The position numbers were made by a program, and so were the translations under genes. This document shows positions 14,904 to 23,579 of a stretch of 35,076 nucleotides of DNA, piece by piece. The DNA is from a virus. How positions within the stretch are numbered: position 1 is the stretch's first letter; each line of letters begins with the position of its first letter. The notes below the pieces were generated by a model. It did no database searches and was not told where the DNA came from. It saw only the letters and a program-made list of their open reading frames with translations. The stretch lies in IMG/VR virus record IMGVR_UViG_3300009151_000020, positions 1-35,076 of that record. One strand, 5' to 3'.

Positions 14904-17357
14904 TTAGAATCTTCCGGTAAAAGACCGCAATCCTATTATTGACTCACCTGCGGTAAGAGTCAAGGTTCCCGTGTATATACCGCCGGGACCATACACAACG
15001 CCTTGCAGTACCACTGACGGATCGGGGTACAAAGACGCGCTGCTTGCGGTGCCTACAATAATAGCCCCAAGTCCAACTAAAACGCCACTACTTGCGTGCG
15101 TTGCAAGTCTACTCGCTGCGCCAACTATAATAGCCCCTGGCCCAAACAATACGCCAGATGCGTTAGTTATGTGAGGTACTGACGCAGCACCTGTAACAAC
15201 CGCCCCCGGACCAGTTAAAGCGCCTGAAGTGGGGTGCAAATTAAACCGGAGCGCAGCACCCGTAACAACCGCCCCCGGACCAGTTAAATCGCCTGAAGTG
15301 GGGTGTACCGTAAACTTTAGCGCAGCGCCGGTAACTACCGCGCCAGGCCCGGTTAGTGCGCCGTCACTGGTTTTACCCGCAGCGCCAGGCGTATAGGAAA
15401 TAACGATAAGACCCTGTGCACCCGCGCCGCCAGTAGCGGCTACCAACAATGTACTGCCCCCTGCACCCGACCCGCCAGCCCCGTAAACTACGCTTGCAAT
15501 TCCAGCTACTGCACCACCGGATGACCCACCAGCCCCACCGCCGCCACCAATAGTATTAAATATATCCTGGCCTACACCACCTGCTTTTCCTCCTGTATTT
15601 CCTGACCCGCCGCCGCCGCCACCACCAAAAGTACCAACAGTAGCCGCAGCGCCGCCGCCAGTGCCGGCTGAGTTATTACCACCTGTGCCACCGGTTGCGG
15701 ATGTAGCGTTGCCACCTACTGAACCACCGCCATTACCACCACCGCCACCACCGGCTGTAGTTGCATTTGTTGAAGCAGAAAATCCAACGCCACCAGCACC
15801 ACCAGCACCATTCGGCCCCGCCGCGCCGCCACCACCACCACCAGTAGTGGCAAACCCAGAAGTTGTAGTTATTGAACCTGCGCCACCAACACCACCGGAT
15901 TGTGTGCCTGTTCCGCCCGCGCCTCCAACTGATGTTGGTGTTGTTGTGGTTGTACCTCCAGAGCCACCAATTGCTGTGTTAGTTGTTGCCCACGATGTTG
16001 TTCCACCCGTTCCACCCGCGCCGCTAGTAGCGCCAGCAGTACCACCCAGCCCAATTGCAATCGCTATAGAAGAACTTGCAGTTGTAGAGTAGTTTGTTAC
16101 AGCCCGGTAGCCACCGCCACCACCGCCAGCACCGCCAGCTTTGTTTGTTGCGCTAGTGGGCCTTGAACCGCCACCACCGCCACCGCCAGCGATCATGTAA
16201 ATCGTATTACTAGACGAACTCCAGTCGCTTGGGACCGTCCAAGTTGTCGTTGCTGTATTGGTTATCTGGTAAACCTTAATTGCACCAACACCACCCGATT
16301 GAAACAACCCCCCCGTGTTATTGCCAGAGTTTGTAGAGTTTGACCCAAGATACCAAACATACGGCGTTGTTCCGTCTGTTGCGACCGCTGGCGTAAACGC
16401 AATATCTGTAACGGAAAGATAGTCTGTACTTACAGTACCACCACCTGTAAGGGTAATTGTTCTTTGCGTTCCCCCGCTGGTGCTGTTTAATGTAAGTAAT
16501 TTACCAGTAGTTCCGCCAGCAGAAAAAGCAGCAACTGTTTGAGTTGCAGCAAACCGAATTGTCGTTGCACCAGTAACCGAATAAGTATTAGTTATGTCGC
16601 TAAAAGTATTTGCGCCGGTTATTGATAACGCGCCCGCGCCGCCTTGATTGATAGCGCAGTTAAATATAGACCCGCCGCCAACAAATGTTTTTACAGTTGC
16701 GCTAGTTAAACTAATCGAACCAGTGCCCGTACCAGCAGTTGTGGTAAAACCAGTTGGTACGGCGTTGTTAAAGGTAGTTGTTGAAGCTGCGACAATAACT
16801 ATAGAACCGCCATTAAAGGTTAAGTTCTTGGTGCCAGTTGCCGTTAAAAATGTTGTTGTTGAGCTTGTGCTTGATAGCGTTAATGTTTGCCCGTTAAGAT
16901 CAAGTGTTCCATTGGCAAGTGTTACTGTCCCTGCTACATTCTGCGAAGTAGTTAAGTTAGTTTGTAAAGTCCAATAGCCACCAACACCACTAAATAGTAT
17001 TGGGCCTAACAGCGTTACACCGTTTGTGGTTATTGTTCTGCCAGTAGAAGTAGACTTAAAGCTAATAGTTCCAGTGCCAGTAACAAATGTCGTTCCCGCA
17101 ATTAACGACATTGACCCGCTAATTTCTAAAGTTGCAGCGTGGTTAAACGCAACCGTTCCAGCAGAAACGGTTATATCAAGACAAGTTATTGTTGTTGCGG
17201 TAGTCGTCGTTACAGTGTACGTTCCGGCTTGGTCAAAAAATACCGAATCCGCTGCTGTAGGCGCAGTTGCGCCGCTGCTACCGCCAGACGATGCTGACCA
17301 ATGGGTAGTTGTCGTGTTCCAAGTTCCTGCCCCGCCTACCCAGTAACGATTCGCCAC
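14904..17357 (-). CDS. Large repetitive glycine-rich adhesin/fibre-like protein (817 aa)
   Basis: The N-terminus, MANRYWVGGAGTWNTTTTHW, is common in phage surface proteins. Residues about 50-330 are Thr-rich and beta-strand-like, in a solenoid style. Residues about 385-640 form a glycine-rich domain with many GGGGG runs. The C-terminal part (about 650-815) carries six imperfect 23-residue repeats around GPGAVVTGAA and GPGAIIVGAA. There is no signal peptide. Such composition is typical of fibre tips and adhesins that contact the host or other surfaces. It lies between portal-proximal and scaffold genes, away from the tail module, which is unusual. Function is inferred. Confidence 0.8.
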   Translation of the reverse strand: MANRYWVGGAGTWNTTTTHWSASSGGSSGATAPTAADSVFFDQAGTYTVTTTTATTITCLDITVSAGTVAFNHAATLEISGSMSLIAGTTFVTGTGTISFKSTSTGRTITTNGVTLLGPILFSGVGGYWTLQTNLTTSQNVAGTVTLANGTLDLNGQTLTLSSTSSTTTFLTATGTKNLTFNGGSIVIVAASTTTFNNAVPTGFTTTAGTGTGSISLTSATVKTFVGGGSIFNCAINQGGAGALSITGANTFSDITNTYSVTGATTIRFAATQTVAAFSAGGTTGKLLTLNSTSGGTQRTITLTGGGTVSTDYLSVTDIAFTPAVATDGTTPYVWYLGSNSTNSGNNTGGLFQSGGVGAIKVYQITNTATTTWTVPSDWSSSSNTIYMIAGGGGGGGSRPTSATNKAGGAGGGGGGYRAVTNYSTTASSSIAIAIGLGGTAGATSGAGGTGGTTSWATTNTAIGGSGGTTTTTPTSVGGAGGTGTQSGGVGGAGSITTTSGFATTGGGGGGAAGPNGAGGAGGVGFSASTNATTAGGGGGGNGGGSVGGNATSATGGTGGNNSAGTGGGAAATVGTFGGGGGGGSGNTGGKAGGVGQDIFNTIGGGGGAGGSSGGAVAGIASVVYGAGGSGAGGSTLLVAATGGAGAQGLIVISYTPGAAGKTSDGALTGPGAVVTGAALKFTVHPTSGDLTGPGAVVTGAALRFNLHPTSGALTGPGAVVTGAASVPHITNASGVLFGPGAIIVGAASRLATHASSGVLVGLGAIIVGTASSASLYPDPSVVLQGVVYGPGGIYTGTLTLTAGESIIGLRSFTGRF
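15183..15305. repeat. Tandem 69-bp repeat inside the glycine-rich gene
   Basis: Two nearly identical copies lie at 15183-15236 and 15252-15305 (54 matched bases, period 69 bp, or 23 codons). More diverged copies lie on both sides (about 15050-15375). The close DNA-level identity of this pair suggests a recent duplication or gene conversion within the array. Confidence 0.8.
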
Positions 17358-17367
17358 CTGTGGCTAT

Positions 17368-17760
17368 CTATGCAGATAACGCTGCGTAGGTGAGCGAAGA
17401 ACAAGACACCGTGTCTCCTGCGGCGATCGTCAACCCGCCGGTCATGTTAATGTCCGATGCAGAAGCAGCTACCGCGCACTGAATAACAATCGTGGCGCCG
17501 GATGTTTGCAGAGTAGCAAAGGCTACGGCAGAAGCGTTACCAGTGGCGTTGGTGTCTGAACTAATTGCGTTAGCCGTTGCAGTTCCCGACGATGATGCAC
17601 CAAACGCCGTTGCGCTTAACGGCAGTGTGGCAACCGCAGTGCCTGGGCTTGCAACGCTACTTGGTGAAATCCGAAATACCAGCTTGCCAGAAGTGCTGAT
17701 AAGCGCCGTTACAGCGTCAGTCGCCGCGTTCCGCGCTGCTGTCGAGTGGGTTACCGCCAT
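17368..17760 (-). CDS. Putative structural protein (130 aa)
   Basis: The first 20 residues (THSTAARNAATDAVTALIST) form a helix like those at the start of some head-associated proteins. The rest is Ala/Ser/Thr-rich with beta character (GTATANAISSDTNATGNASAVAFATLQTSGATIVIQCAV). It ends 10 bp before the glycine-rich gene. No enzyme motif is seen. The first 44 bases overlap the downstream end of the 57-residue gene in another frame, which suggests coupling. A virion role is inferred. Confidence 0.7.
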   Translation of the reverse strand: MAVTHSTAARNAATDAVTALISTSGKLVFRISPSSVASPGTAVATLPLSATAFGASSSGTATANAISSDTNATGNASAVAFATLQTSGATIVIQCAVAASASDINMTGGLTIAAGDTVSCSSLTYAALSA

Positions 17761-17890
17761 TTTGTAGCTCCTTTAGCTGCTGCTCGTCGAGAAAGCCGGT
17801 AAGTTTAAATTCTTCAACTTTCCCTGTGTCTTTGCGCGTTACCTGGATCGTCATGCCGACCTCACCTACTTGGCCTGTCAACGAACTCAT
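17717..17890 (-). CDS. Small conserved phage protein (57 aa, or 45 aa from the second ATG)
   Basis: The frame contains MTIQVTRKDTGKVEEFKLTGFLDEQQLKELQ, a pattern I have seen in small proteins of podovirus head operons. The ATG at 17890 overlaps the upstream stop (ATGA). An internal ATG at 17854 has a GAGG element 5 bases upstream and may be the true start. The 3' end overlaps the next gene by 44 bases in another frame. No function is known. Its size and two-strand-plus-helix look fit a protein-interaction factor. Confidence 0.65.
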   Translation of the reverse strand: MSSLTGQVGEVGMTIQVTRKDTGKVEEFKLTGFLDEQQLKELQNGGNPLDSSAERGD

Positions 17891-18255
17891 GCCAAGAAGC
17901 GCAGCTTGTACAGCGTGCGAAGGTAGATTTCAATGATGTTGTCGATTAGCTGTTGCAACGACATGTCTGATTTGTCCACAACGTCATACCGGCAATCTTC
18001 AATTTGCTTGAGCGAATTTTCCAAGAACTCAATGATGTTTGACGTTTTCTTGGCAGACATAAGCGAGATTGGACCCATCAGCCCATGCCGGCCTTGATAA
18101 GCCTCGGCAAAATCATCTGCTGCGCCAACGATGCGGTCGTAGAAGATGTTTAGCGCCATGTGCTTCGAAAAGCTGCGGGTGTTCAGATGGACGCTATGCG
18201 CCACGTCGCGGGCAAGAAACAACATGCCTACAAAATCTGCGGCTTTGTACATCAT
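17887..18255 (-). CDS. DUF5856-like helical protein (122 aa)
   Basis: The sequence is all-helical. FLARDVAHSVHLNTRSFSKHMALNIFYDRIVGAADDFAEAYQGRHG has the spaced His, Glu and Asp residues of ferritin-like bundles and resembles the phage family DUF5856. The C-terminal half (NIIEFLENSLKQIED) is another helix pair. Metal binding is possible but not proven. It overlaps both neighbours by four bases (portal stop at 18252, small gene start at 17890), so it is embedded in the head operon. Its role in the virion or infected cell is unknown. Confidence 0.72.
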   Translation of the reverse strand: MMYKAADFVGMLFLARDVAHSVHLNTRSFSKHMALNIFYDRIVGAADDFAEAYQGRHGLMGPISLMSAKKTSNIIEFLENSLKQIEDCRYDVVDKSDMSLQQLIDNIIEIYLRTLYKLRFLA

Positions 18256-20456
18256 TGCGGAACCCCTTGTTGTGGCATACCCTGTTCCATACCTTCTTGC
18301 GGCATCTCAGGCATACCCGGCATGTCTTGGTCCCGCCCAGGCATCTCGTTCACCAGATCGCCGCTTGTGATCATGCCGTGGACTGTGCCCATAACTATGT
18401 CTTGGATTTGTTCCTCACTCATGCCGGCTTGCACTGCGCTAATCCGCTTAGTCTCGGCATCGTAAGCCTTGACTTGGCTGTCGAACTGCTTGACTTGCAA
18501 GTCTTGTGCTTCCATCGACTTGCTGACGTTTTGCAGCATCATGTGCATCTGGTCCATCTCTTTGCCCATCGCTTGCATCTGCTGCTGCGCTTGTGCAAGT
18601 TCTGGTGATGCGTCTGACTCGTTAAGCAACTTCGGATCAATGGTCTTGGCAAACCGTTGTGACATTTCTTGAGCGCCGGGCCAATCCATGTTTTTGATAA
18701 AGAGATCACCAGCAACCGCCCACAAGTTTGGGTTGCCTTGCAACAACCGCGACATAGCATCTAGTGACTCTTGCCGCTTCGTCATGTAGCTCGGTCCCGT
18801 CGTCGATACAACGTCGTACTTTCCCACTGACGGGTTGTATATCTTCTTGATCGTTGCACCTGTTTGCTGATCTACAATTTTACGAACAGGCATAGGTTGC
18901 GTCGGGTCAATCATCGCTTGGTCTGTTTCTCCATCGATGCCAATAATTCGTGCAATGCGTTGCGTGTCGTAAATCTTCGGGATCATGTCAACGAGCTGCC
19001 GGGTAGAGTACCGAATCGCACGCGCTAAATTGTCCACAAAATGATACGTGCCGGTATCGCCTTGCTTTTCACGCGCAAGGATTGCTCTGCCCGAGGTTTC
19101 ATTGCTTTGTGATCCAAGACTTGCATCGTATTGCCCAGTCGTGCCTTTGATATCGTCTGCTGCGCCCATCTTGGCTTGCAGAAGCCCGCTAGAGGCCATA
19201 GGAGGCTGCGAACGCGCTGGCAATGGCAGAGGGCCACCCTGACCGTCAGTGACGTCTGGGTTAACTTCTAAGTAGGGCCAGTTGTTGATGTTAGCCGTTT
19301 TCCACTGCTGTTCGTAGCCTTCAAACTGACCGCCGTAACCGATAAACGGTGCTTTGGGAGCCAGCGCAAGCATTTCTGCTTCTTGGCTTGCCCAGTAGTT
19401 ATACATACGTTGGGCGTCTTTGGCGTTGCGTATGATGCCCGATATGTACATGCGTCCATCAATTTCAAATTCGTTTCCGATTACTCGAATCACTGGAATA
19501 TATTTACCTGCCCAGTCTTTTTCCTCCAGAATTTCAAAGCCGTTAGTTTTGCACCACTTAACGGTTTTTACATCAACCTCACGGGTTTTAATTGGCTTCA
19601 AACCCATTTCTTCGGCTTGCTTTGCTTCTTTTGAGCCAGCCATTGCTGAGATATTGCCGTGATACTGGTTGAGAGTTTTGTTTTCGTGCTGAATGTAAAA
19701 GTATTCAGCAATCCGCACCGTATCTTGATTGATCCAGGCGTTTAATGCACCGTCACCGACACCGTATTGCAGACTTGAAAGCGTTGCAGAGTCAGGGAAT
19801 TGACGTTCGTAATCTTCTTTTGTGAGTTCTTGACAGACAAAACACCATTCAGCATCCGAACCGCATGGGTCTTGGATCGTCGGGTCCATGTAGACACTAA
19901 AAGAATCACGAATACGTCCGATCCGCAGGTCTTGCTCGAAACTGTTATCGTCGCAATACTCTGTGTAAATACGAAAGTAACCCTCGCCAAAGGTTACCTG
20001 ATTGTCACAAGCAGTGTCGTAGGCTACGTCAGCGTCCGAGATGTACTCAATGTGCCGCACGATGCCGTTAAAGATTTCTGCAACCTCAATGTCAGCTTTG
20101 TCGTCAGCGGGGATGACCTTACCGCTCGGCCTGTTCTGCCGCTGGTCGTTGGTGACCTGTAGAACGTGTTGTGGCAGCTTGTTGATCGTCAGGCAAGGGC
20201 GAGCATTGATTGTCTGCCCTTGGATGCTCCCACGCGTTGCTAGTACATCTGCGGGCCATTGCCACTGGTTGTCCGGGCTGGCTGCACGAAAGCGCAGGTC
20301 GTCCAACTCGTCCTCGCGGGAGTCTGAGTACGCCGAGATCGCCATCGTTAGACGAGTACGCATGGTTGCTAGAATCTCACCTTTGTCGCGGTCTGACTTA
20401 GACCCGCCAGAAGATATGGCTCCAGCTTCAGTGACTCCTGAGTCTTGATAGGCCAT
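18252..20456 (-). CDS. Portal protein, P22 gp1-like (734 aa)
   Basis: Length is close to P22 portal (725 residues). Family landmarks include RLTMAISAYSDSREDELDDLRFRAASPDNQWQW near the start, RPCLTINKLPQHVLQVTNDQRQNRPSGKVIPADD, and VTFGEGYFRIYTEY. The C-terminal region (about residues 600-734) is a long Gln/Met-rich helix, like the barrel of the P22 portal. Twelve copies form the channel through which DNA is pumped by the terminase. It overlaps the DUF5856-like gene by four bases and touches the small basic gene upstream by one. Confidence 0.93.
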   Translation of the reverse strand: MAYQDSGVTEAGAISSGGSKSDRDKGEILATMRTRLTMAISAYSDSREDELDDLRFRAASPDNQWQWPADVLATRGSIQGQTINARPCLTINKLPQHVLQVTNDQRQNRPSGKVIPADDKADIEVAEIFNGIVRHIEYISDADVAYDTACDNQVTFGEGYFRIYTEYCDDNSFEQDLRIGRIRDSFSVYMDPTIQDPCGSDAEWCFVCQELTKEDYERQFPDSATLSSLQYGVGDGALNAWINQDTVRIAEYFYIQHENKTLNQYHGNISAMAGSKEAKQAEEMGLKPIKTREVDVKTVKWCKTNGFEILEEKDWAGKYIPVIRVIGNEFEIDGRMYISGIIRNAKDAQRMYNYWASQEAEMLALAPKAPFIGYGGQFEGYEQQWKTANINNWPYLEVNPDVTDGQGGPLPLPARSQPPMASSGLLQAKMGAADDIKGTTGQYDASLGSQSNETSGRAILAREKQGDTGTYHFVDNLARAIRYSTRQLVDMIPKIYDTQRIARIIGIDGETDQAMIDPTQPMPVRKIVDQQTGATIKKIYNPSVGKYDVVSTTGPSYMTKRQESLDAMSRLLQGNPNLWAVAGDLFIKNMDWPGAQEMSQRFAKTIDPKLLNESDASPELAQAQQQMQAMGKEMDQMHMMLQNVSKSMEAQDLQVKQFDSQVKAYDAETKRISAVQAGMSEEQIQDIVMGTVHGMITSGDLVNEMPGRDQDMPGMPEMPQEGMEQGMPQQGVPQ

Positions 20457-20593
20457 TATTTCTTTTTCTTGGTTGCTTCGCGCTTAACGGCATAGCTGAT
20501 CGCCACCGCTTGCTTGATAGGCTTGCCGGCCTTCACTTCCGCCTTGACGTTCTGGCGAAAGGCCATTGGGCTGCTGGACTTTTTCAGAGGCAT
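20456..20593 (-). CDS. Small basic phage protein (45 aa)
   Basis: From the ATG at 20593 the protein reads MPLKKSSSPMAFRQNVKAEVKAGKPIKQAVAIS and ends in a lysine-rich tail. Short proteins of this type (MPLKKG…QAVAIA) are very common beside phage portal genes. An upstream in-frame start at 20716 would overlap the neighbouring gene and is rejected. The strong positive charge suggests DNA or RNA binding, possibly with packaged DNA. It touches the portal start by one base. Confidence 0.8.
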   Translation of the reverse strand: MPLKKSSSPMAFRQNVKAEVKAGKPIKQAVAISYAVKREATKKKK

Positions 20594-20594
20594 T

Positions 20595-20741
20595 TCATTT
20601 CTTCTTCGCAGTTTTGGCCGATTGCACAAACGCTTTCGCTGTTGGTGCGCCGGGCGTGCCGGGCTTACGCATCTTCTCTTTGCTACCTGCTGCGATGCGG
20701 TCGCGTTTATCCGCAATATTGCTGTACAGTCCGGCTTTCAT
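20595..20741 (-). CDS. Small basic phage protein (48 aa)
   Basis: The frame gives MKAGLYSNIADKRDRIAAGSKEKM, then a RKPGTPGAPTAKAFVQSAKTAKKK ending. The KMRKPG and GAPT elements recur in small basic proteins next to podovirus portal genes. It sits in a run of three short basic genes with gaps of one base, which supports it as real. No function is known. As with its neighbours, nucleic-acid or virion binding is a guess from charge. Confidence 0.78.
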   Translation of the reverse strand: MKAGLYSNIADKRDRIAAGSKEKMRKPGTPGAPTAKAFVQSAKTAKKK

Positions 20742-20742
20742 G

Positions 20743-21000
20743 TCAGCACTTCCATCGTTTAAGTGATGCTTTAGCCCGTTCTGCCGGGCCGCTGGCTTTA
20801 GCTACCACGCCTGACATTCTTGCGCAAAAGGATGCTTTGCGCCCTTTGTCGGCTGCGGTCTTGGGGCTGGGCGCGGGAGCCTTCAGGTTGCTTCCCGTTG
20901 CGGCATTGTACTTAGCCCGCCCTTTGGCTGTTAGGCCAGCCCCTTGGCTGATAGGGAGCTTTTCGCCCCTGCCAACTGCTAAAGACACACTCTTTTTCAT
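20743..21000 (-). CDS. Small basic DUF6321-like protein (85 aa)
   Basis: The sequence has GLTAKGRAKYNAATGSNLKAPAP, KGRKASFCARMSGV and a KASLKRWKC ending, the arrangement I associate with DUF6321 phage proteins. The conserved SFCARM cysteine and the terminal WKC are both present. The central part is shorter than in typical members. It overlaps the upstream structural gene by four bases. The positive charge fits DNA association, but the biological role is unknown. Confidence 0.75.
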   Translation of the reverse strand: MKKSVSLAVGRGEKLPISQGAGLTAKGRAKYNAATGSNLKAPAPSPKTAADKGRKASFCARMSGVVAKASGPAERAKASLKRWKC

Positions 21001-21410
21001 AGCAAATGAATAATAGCAAAGTTCAACACAACCGCCTCAGACAACGGTGTAGCTGCGGTGATGTTTCGCAGGTTAATAGCCGCCGAACCAGCAGTCAAGC
21101 TAGTGACCCATACGTTGTACGAGGCCACCGTTGCGCCGCTTGCAATTGTCAGCAACAGTGTGTCTTTAGCCGAAATGGATGAGTTTGTTAGTGTGAAGCC
21201 TACGTTGGTAGCGCCGTTCAAAGACGCGGCGTTCATCGTGATTTGGCCGCAGGGCGCGTTTAACGTAACGCCCGTTGCTTTGCTGGTTGCCTGCGTTACC
21301 GACCCTTGCGCTGCCGCCGTGTAGCCCAACGTCACGTTTGCAGCAAGCGTATCCGCACCATTAATGTCTTGGTCCGAGTAAGCAATTCCAATTGACTTGC
21401 TGTTTGCCAT
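20997..21410 (-). CDS. Putative virion protein, paralogous start to next gene (137 aa)
   Basis: I choose the ATG at 21410 (MANSKSIGIAYSDQDINGADT) over 21440 because its opening matches that of the neighbouring gene (MANQNSIGIAYSDQAINGGTV). The rest is a beta-rich Thr/Ala/Val sequence (TLNAPCGQITMNAASLNGATNVGFTLTNSSISAKD) that differs from its neighbour. It probably forms a small structural protein. No Shine-Dalgarno element is clear, so translation may depend on the gene upstream. Confidence 0.72.
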   Translation of the reverse strand: MANSKSIGIAYSDQDINGADTLAANVTLGYTAAAQGSVTQATSKATGVTLNAPCGQITMNAASLNGATNVGFTLTNSSISAKDTLLLTIASGATVASYNVWVTSLTAGSAAINLRNITAATPLSEAVVLNFAIIHLL

Positions 21411-21412
21411 GA

Positions 21413-21799
21413 TTAGCTGGCGGTAGTTACCGCGACCCAAGTTGTAGCACCGTCCGAGTTAACGTACAAACGGGTGCTGGTGCTGGAGCCGTCCGAGCGC
21501 AAGTAGAGCGACCCTTTAGCCGCCGACACCGTAGGTGCGCCCGAGCCGAGGTAGATACCAAAGCCAGCCGTAGAGGTCGCCAGCACAGCCGATTGACCAC
21601 CGGCGGTGATTGCCGTACCGCTACGCGCTGTGACAACGCCCGTGTTTGACACCGACGCAGCAGTAACCGCGCCCGTTGCGGCGACGGTTGTGAACGACCC
21701 CGACGCAGCCGTGGTGCCGCCGATGACGGTGTTATCAACTGTACCGCCGTTGATAGCCTGGTCGCTGTATGCGATGCCGATAGAATTTTGGTTAGCCAT
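21413..21799 (-). CDS. Putative virion/fibre protein (128 aa)
   Basis: The N-terminal 20 residues match the next gene. The middle (TTAASGSFTTVAATGAVTAASVSNTGVVTARSGTAI) is a Thr/Ala-rich repeat seen in phage fibre and surface proteins. The last 45 residues (PTVSAAKGSLYLRSDGSSTSTRLYVNSDGATTWVAV) are a beta motif common at the C-termini of fibre-type proteins. It is the first structural gene after the large terminase. Function as a surface or fibre component is inferred from composition. Confidence 0.75.
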   Translation of the reverse strand: MANQNSIGIAYSDQAINGGTVDNTVIGGTTAASGSFTTVAATGAVTAASVSNTGVVTARSGTAITAGGQSAVLATSTAGFGIYLGSGAPTVSAAKGSLYLRSDGSSTSTRLYVNSDGATTWVAVTTAS

Positions 21800-21826
21800 T
21801 TAAGAATCCAGTCAATGAAATACGAG

Positions 21827-23176
21827 TTATGCGCCCATCCAGCCGGTTGAATTGCTGGAAATATATTGCGACGGTGTTGCTTGCTTGCGTTGTGCTTTAG
21901 CATCGGTTTTGATGATGCCTGGGAATAGCTTGGTCATTGCCCAGACGAATGCGTCTGCCCGGTTTGGGCTGCGTTCGCCCATGTAACCGTTAGTAGTCAT
22001 CGAACAAAGTTCATCTTCTAACTCGGGGAATGTGCCACCGAATCGAATCTTGCCTTGCTCAGTTAGTGCTGAAACGGGTTCCGCTCGCACAGCTTTGCCT
22101 CTTGAAGCGTTGATAAGTTCGCATTTCAAATATGGATTGGCACTTTTTATCACATGTCGGACCATTTCGCCACCATAATTTTTTTCAGCCACCACTAAAT
22201 CGGCTGCGTGACGATCATAAGCAGTCGCCACGACATTAGCCCAAACGCTTGGACCAGCCTTCATTGTGCAATCTTCCAGGACGTAGGCTTTGCCATCGAT
22301 ACCCAGACCCGCAACAACAATTCCTATTTCGTCATTGCCCGCGTTGTCTGTATCGCCACTGCCCGACGGGTCTACAGCCACCACCACCCGCAACATGTCC
22401 GGCAAGCCCGAAGTCTCACGGTAAGTGTCGATCATTTCCACATTCCACAGTGCACCTGCTGCAACGTCTGCAAACTTTCCTTCGAGGAACCGCAGACGCA
22501 TCCGAGCCGGCAAGTTCTCCAGTTCTTTTATGTAATCAGGCGGCAAGTTCTCGATGTTGTCCCGTGGGTTCATCACCATCGAACCGAAGTTTGCAATATC
22601 GGGCAGAGGCTTGCCGCTCTCCGGCTCAATCTTCTTGACGAACATCTTGTAGGTCCAGTGCGCCATAGACGGAGGATTGCAGTCGTAAAACGCCTTCAGA
22701 CGCATTTGCCTTTGCTTGTCGCCGACTGTTGCCACGCAGTTCTGTGCAAGCCGTGTGACTGCCATGTTGCGAGCTGATAACGGTATCTGGCTGCACTCGT
22801 TAAAAAAGATCGTGGCGTACTCTTGCCCCAGAATCTTTTCGGTGCGGTCTTTGTCGTCAAGGCCACCAAACCATATTTGGGAGCCGTTAGGAAACGTCGC
22901 ATACCAGTCGGTCTTGTCCAAAGTGTAGGTAAGCTGCGGGAAGCACAGTGCCATTACCTTTGGAAATGTATCCAAGATTACGGACGACTTTACATGGTTG
23001 AAACGGAACCGCAAGACAACGTGCCTGCTCTTTGGTGCAAGAGTAGCTCGGATGATTACGGCACGAAGCGCTACAAACGTCTTACCTGACCTGCTACCAC
23101 CTACCAGCATCACATGCTTAGCATCACCCGTCATAAGCCCTGTAGCTCGATTCTGGGCTGCTGTAGGGCTATACAA
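21827..23176 (-). CDS. terL: Terminase large subunit (449 aa)
   Basis: This packaging motor has an ATPase and a nuclease domain. Walker A is GGSRSGKT at residues 26-33 and Walker B is ATIFFNE at 121-127. The nuclease triad is probably Asp269 (VVAVDPSGSGD), Glu331 (VVAEKNYGG) and Asp408 (SPNRADAFVW). Length is in the normal range for headful-type terminases. It pumps DNA through the portal and cuts the concatemer. The start overlaps the small subunit gene by 8 bases. Confidence 0.95.
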   Translation of the reverse strand: MYSPTAAQNRATGLMTGDAKHVMLVGGSRSGKTFVALRAVIIRATLAPKSRHVVLRFRFNHVKSSVILDTFPKVMALCFPQLTYTLDKTDWYATFPNGSQIWFGGLDDKDRTEKILGQEYATIFFNECSQIPLSARNMAVTRLAQNCVATVGDKQRQMRLKAFYDCNPPSMAHWTYKMFVKKIEPESGKPLPDIANFGSMVMNPRDNIENLPPDYIKELENLPARMRLRFLEGKFADVAAGALWNVEMIDTYRETSGLPDMLRVVVAVDPSGSGDTDNAGNDEIGIVVAGLGIDGKAYVLEDCTMKAGPSVWANVVATAYDRHAADLVVAEKNYGGEMVRHVIKSANPYLKCELINASRGKAVRAEPVSALTEQGKIRFGGTFPELEDELCSMTTNGYMGERSPNRADAFVWAMTKLFPGIIKTDAKAQRKQATPSQYISSNSTGWMGA

Positions 23177-23579
23177 GGTCGGCGTCCTGATTGTTAATTT
23201 GAATCATAATGCCGCCGCCATCTTTGCCGGTAAGTTCCTGCCTAACTGTCTCTGACCAGCGCATCTGTGATTTCGTCCACCAGATCATTGCAGTCGTATC
23301 TCCGCCCATTGCTTTTTGAAATAGCGTCTTGCCTACCTGCCCGTTAGCCTTTGCCTTGCCTGATACCAGCTCAGTAACGAAGTGAGCGCGGAGTGTGTCG
23401 ATGTGGATTCCATCACGCACTAATGCGCCTATCTGGTCGATGGGCAGGCCATAACCTGAAAGCGCTTCTACCTGTTTACGCTCGGAATCAGTGGGTACAA
23501 AGGCTGGGCGGCCTGACCCTTCACGAGCACCGCCATTGCCGCCAATCTTTTTATAAGTAGGTTTATCAGTTTTAGCCAT
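23169..23579 (-). CDS. terS: Terminase small subunit (136 aa)
   Basis: The basic N-terminus (GGNGGAREGSGRPAF) precedes an HTH-like region (SERKQVEALSGYGLPIDQIGALVRDGIHIDTLRAHF). The helical core (GKAKANGQVGKTLFQKAMGGDTTAMIWWTKSQMRWSE) is typical of phage small terminases. It should bind the packaging start site and recruit the large subunit. It overlaps both the Mom-like gene upstream and terL downstream by 8 bases, so all three are probably translated together. Confidence 0.9.
   Translation of the reverse strand: MAKTDKPTYKKIGGNGGAREGSGRPAFVPTDSERKQVEALSGYGLPIDQIGALVRDGIHIDTLRAHFVTELVSGKAKANGQVGKTLFQKAMGGDTTAMIWWTKSQMRWSETVRQELTGKDGGGIMIQINNQDADLV

Noticed and set aside
15661-16092. Long proline-rich plus-strand ORF (143 codons)
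   Set aside because: It is the complement of the glycine-rich domain of the minus-strand gene. GGX codons read backwards give Pro/Ala, so the ORF is a compositional shadow without its own ribosome site.
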